6,476 bases of DNA, taken from NCBI GenBank assembly GCA_964426545.1, contig CAYRQP010000036.1:1-6476 (forward strand), in the 5' to 3' direction. Origin of the DNA: CAYRQP01 sp964426545. GTDB taxonomy: Bacteria; Fermentibacterota; Fermentibacteria; Fermentibacterales; JCC-6. The notes beneath the pieces are model-generated. The model did no database searches. It was not told the origin of the DNA and saw nothing but the letters and a program-made list of their open reading frames with translations. The stretch's first letter is position 1. Each line of letters starts with the position of its first letter. Positions 5,776 through 6,476 of this stretch are shown in pieces. The translations under genes were made by a program, and so were the position numbers.

Positions 5776-6276
5776 TCAGCACTTCGCCAGATAATCTACA
5801 AGCATGTTCAGAAGAAAATTGACTGATGCCTTTCTTATCTCTGCTCTGGATCCTTCAAACAGCTGTTTTTCTGCCCTGACCGAATCTTCATCGATTAAGG
5901 CCATCCATACTGTTCCAATCGGTTTATCCGGAGTACCGCCGCCTGGACCCGCAATTCCCGTGACGGAGACCGAGACATCGCTGCCGAACAATTCCCGAAC
6001 CCCTTTTGCCATTGCAACAGCTGTTTCCCGGCTGACAGCACCGTGCTTTTCCAGTATTTCAGGAGACACAGAGAGTATGTCTGTCTTTGCTTCATTGGAA
6101 TATGTGGTCACTCCGCCTTTGTACCATTCCGATGCCCCTGCCCTTGAAGTGAGATTACCGCCGAGAAGTCCGCCTGTACATGATTCTGCCGCAGACAGGG
6201 TGAAATGATGTATGGGGAACTGTTCGGATATCAATCTTATTAGGACTCTGTCTACCAGTTCATCGATTTCATTCAT
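5776..6276 (-). CDS. pncC: Nicotinamide-nucleotide amidohydrolase, CinA C-terminal type
   Basis: PncC deamidates NMN to NaMN, recycling the NMN made by DNA ligase and other reactions. The 166-aa product is the stand-alone C-terminal domain of CinA, without the N-terminal MoaB-like domain. Family motifs are AESCTGG at 30-36 (with the active-site Ser32), GGVTTYSNEAK at 54-64, and SVTGIAGPGGGTPDKPIGTV at 104-123. The ATG at 6276 has AGGAG 12 bases upstream, a slightly long spacing. It is the first gene of the recA operon, directly downstream of a good promoter. The cinA-recA order is widespread (for example in streptococci, where it is competence-induced), but no competence signal is visible here. 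Confidence 0.95.
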   Translation of the reverse strand: MNEIDELVDRVLIRLISEQFPIHHFTLSAAESCTGGLLGGNLTSRAGASEWYKGGVTTYSNEAKTDILSVSPEILEKHGAVSRETAVAMAKGVRELFGSDVSVSVTGIAGPGGGTPDKPIGTVWMALIDEDSVRAEKQLFEGSRAEIRKASVNFLLNMLVDYLAKC

Positions 6277-6320
6277 TGGAATATTTCGCTCCTAACTCCA
6301 CTCTAAGTTGTCTATTATCT

Positions 6321-6349
6321 ATTGTACTCCATAAACAGGGAAGTTTCAA
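6321..6349 (-). promoter_or_regulatory. Sigma70-type promoter of the pncC-thpR-recA-recX operon
   Basis: On the minus strand, TTGAAA (6349-6344) is followed by a 17-bp spacer and TACAAT (6326-6321), each 5 of 6 to consensus. Transcription would start near 6314, giving a leader of about 38 bases before the pncC ATG. The spacing and position are right. No LexA-type operator was recognised over it, although the operator of an unknown phylum could be missed. The upstream edge of the -35 touches a repeat copy that begins at 6350. Confidence 0.75.
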
Positions 6350-6476
6350 GGGCCATGCAGAACAACGGGACATTCCCCAAATCCACTGTGCAAAAGGGAA
6401 CAGCAAAGCAATGCCCCGTGAAACGGGACACGATGGGCTATACAGAACAACGGGACACGATGGGCTATACAGAACA
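6350..6476. repeat. 27-bp repeats upstream of the recA operon promoter
   Basis: Positions 6424-6450 and 6451-6476 are tandem copies of a 27-bp unit (CGGGACACGATGGGCTATAC, then AGAACAA); the second is cut one base short by the window edge. A diverged relative at 6350-6372 matches 21 of 23 positions of GGGCTATACAGAACAACGGG plus ACA, with two transitions. The core AACGGGACA occurs three times (6364-6372, 6422-6430, 6449-6457). Between the old and new copies lies unrelated sequence with a small hairpin (CCCGT GAA ACGGG, 6415-6427). No ORF of note covers this stretch. It could be the edge of a larger intergenic repeat family or a set of binding sites. Confidence 0.8.

Noticed and set aside
6321..6345. 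LexA-like box over the pncC promoter (CTG ... CAA on the minus strand)
   Set aside because: The half-sites are one base off the CTG-N10-CAG spacing and the match is incomplete; no GAAC-N4-GTTC site was seen either.
6350..6476. CRISPR array
   Set aside because: The two complete-type copies are directly adjacent with no unique spacers, and no cas genes are present.

Overview
The window looks like a chromosomal housekeeping region from an uncultured bacterium. All ten genes are on the minus strand, so in reading order (high to low coordinates) they run pncC (cinA C-terminal type) - thpR - recA - recX - unknown 172-aa gene - yidD-like - TPR/membrane protein - [structured gap] - rplM - rpsI - [structured gap] - rpsB (cut by the window edge). 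The order rplM-rpsI-rpsB, the Lys/Ala-rich tail on S2 and the exported YidD variant beside a TPR/membrane protein remind me of the FCB-type phyla (Bacteroidota relatives, Cloacimonadota, Fermentibacterota and similar). That placement is inference; no sequence here identifies the taxon.

Region 6277-6476 is non-coding. It holds a good sigma70-type promoter (TTGAAA, 17 bp, TACAAT) reading into pncC. Directly upstream lie copies of a 27-bp repeat that run off the window edge. From this promoter a compact operon of seven genes extends to about position 2018. Gaps are 1 bp (pncC/thpR), 21 bp (thpR/recA) and 1 bp (recA/recX); overlaps are 4 bp (recX/unknown), 52 bp (unknown/yidD) and 31 bp (yidD/TPR). 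The first four genes join NMN/pyridine-nucleotide repair, 2'-5' RNA ligase-like phosphodiesterase, homologous recombination and its modulator RecX. The last two encode a YidD-like protein with its own signal peptide and an exported TPR protein with a C-terminal membrane domain.

Region 1810-2017 separates this operon from the ribosomal genes. On the minus strand it can fold into three consecutive hairpins ahead of rplM, and a weak promoter lies just upstream of them. This is the pattern expected of an autoregulatory ribosomal-protein leader. Region 855-976, between rpsI and rpsB, is a second structured leader, with hairpins and a possible stem that covers part of the rpsB ribosome binding site.

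The window starts inside a 45-bp tandem repeat in the rpsB tail and ends inside a 27-bp tandem repeat. This suggests it is a whole short contig broken at repeats. No mobile element, CRISPR array, tRNA or rRNA gene was found. The most interesting unexplained items are the rplM leader, the exported YidD/TPR pair, the unknown 172-aa gene, and the repeat-flanked promoter of the recA operon.
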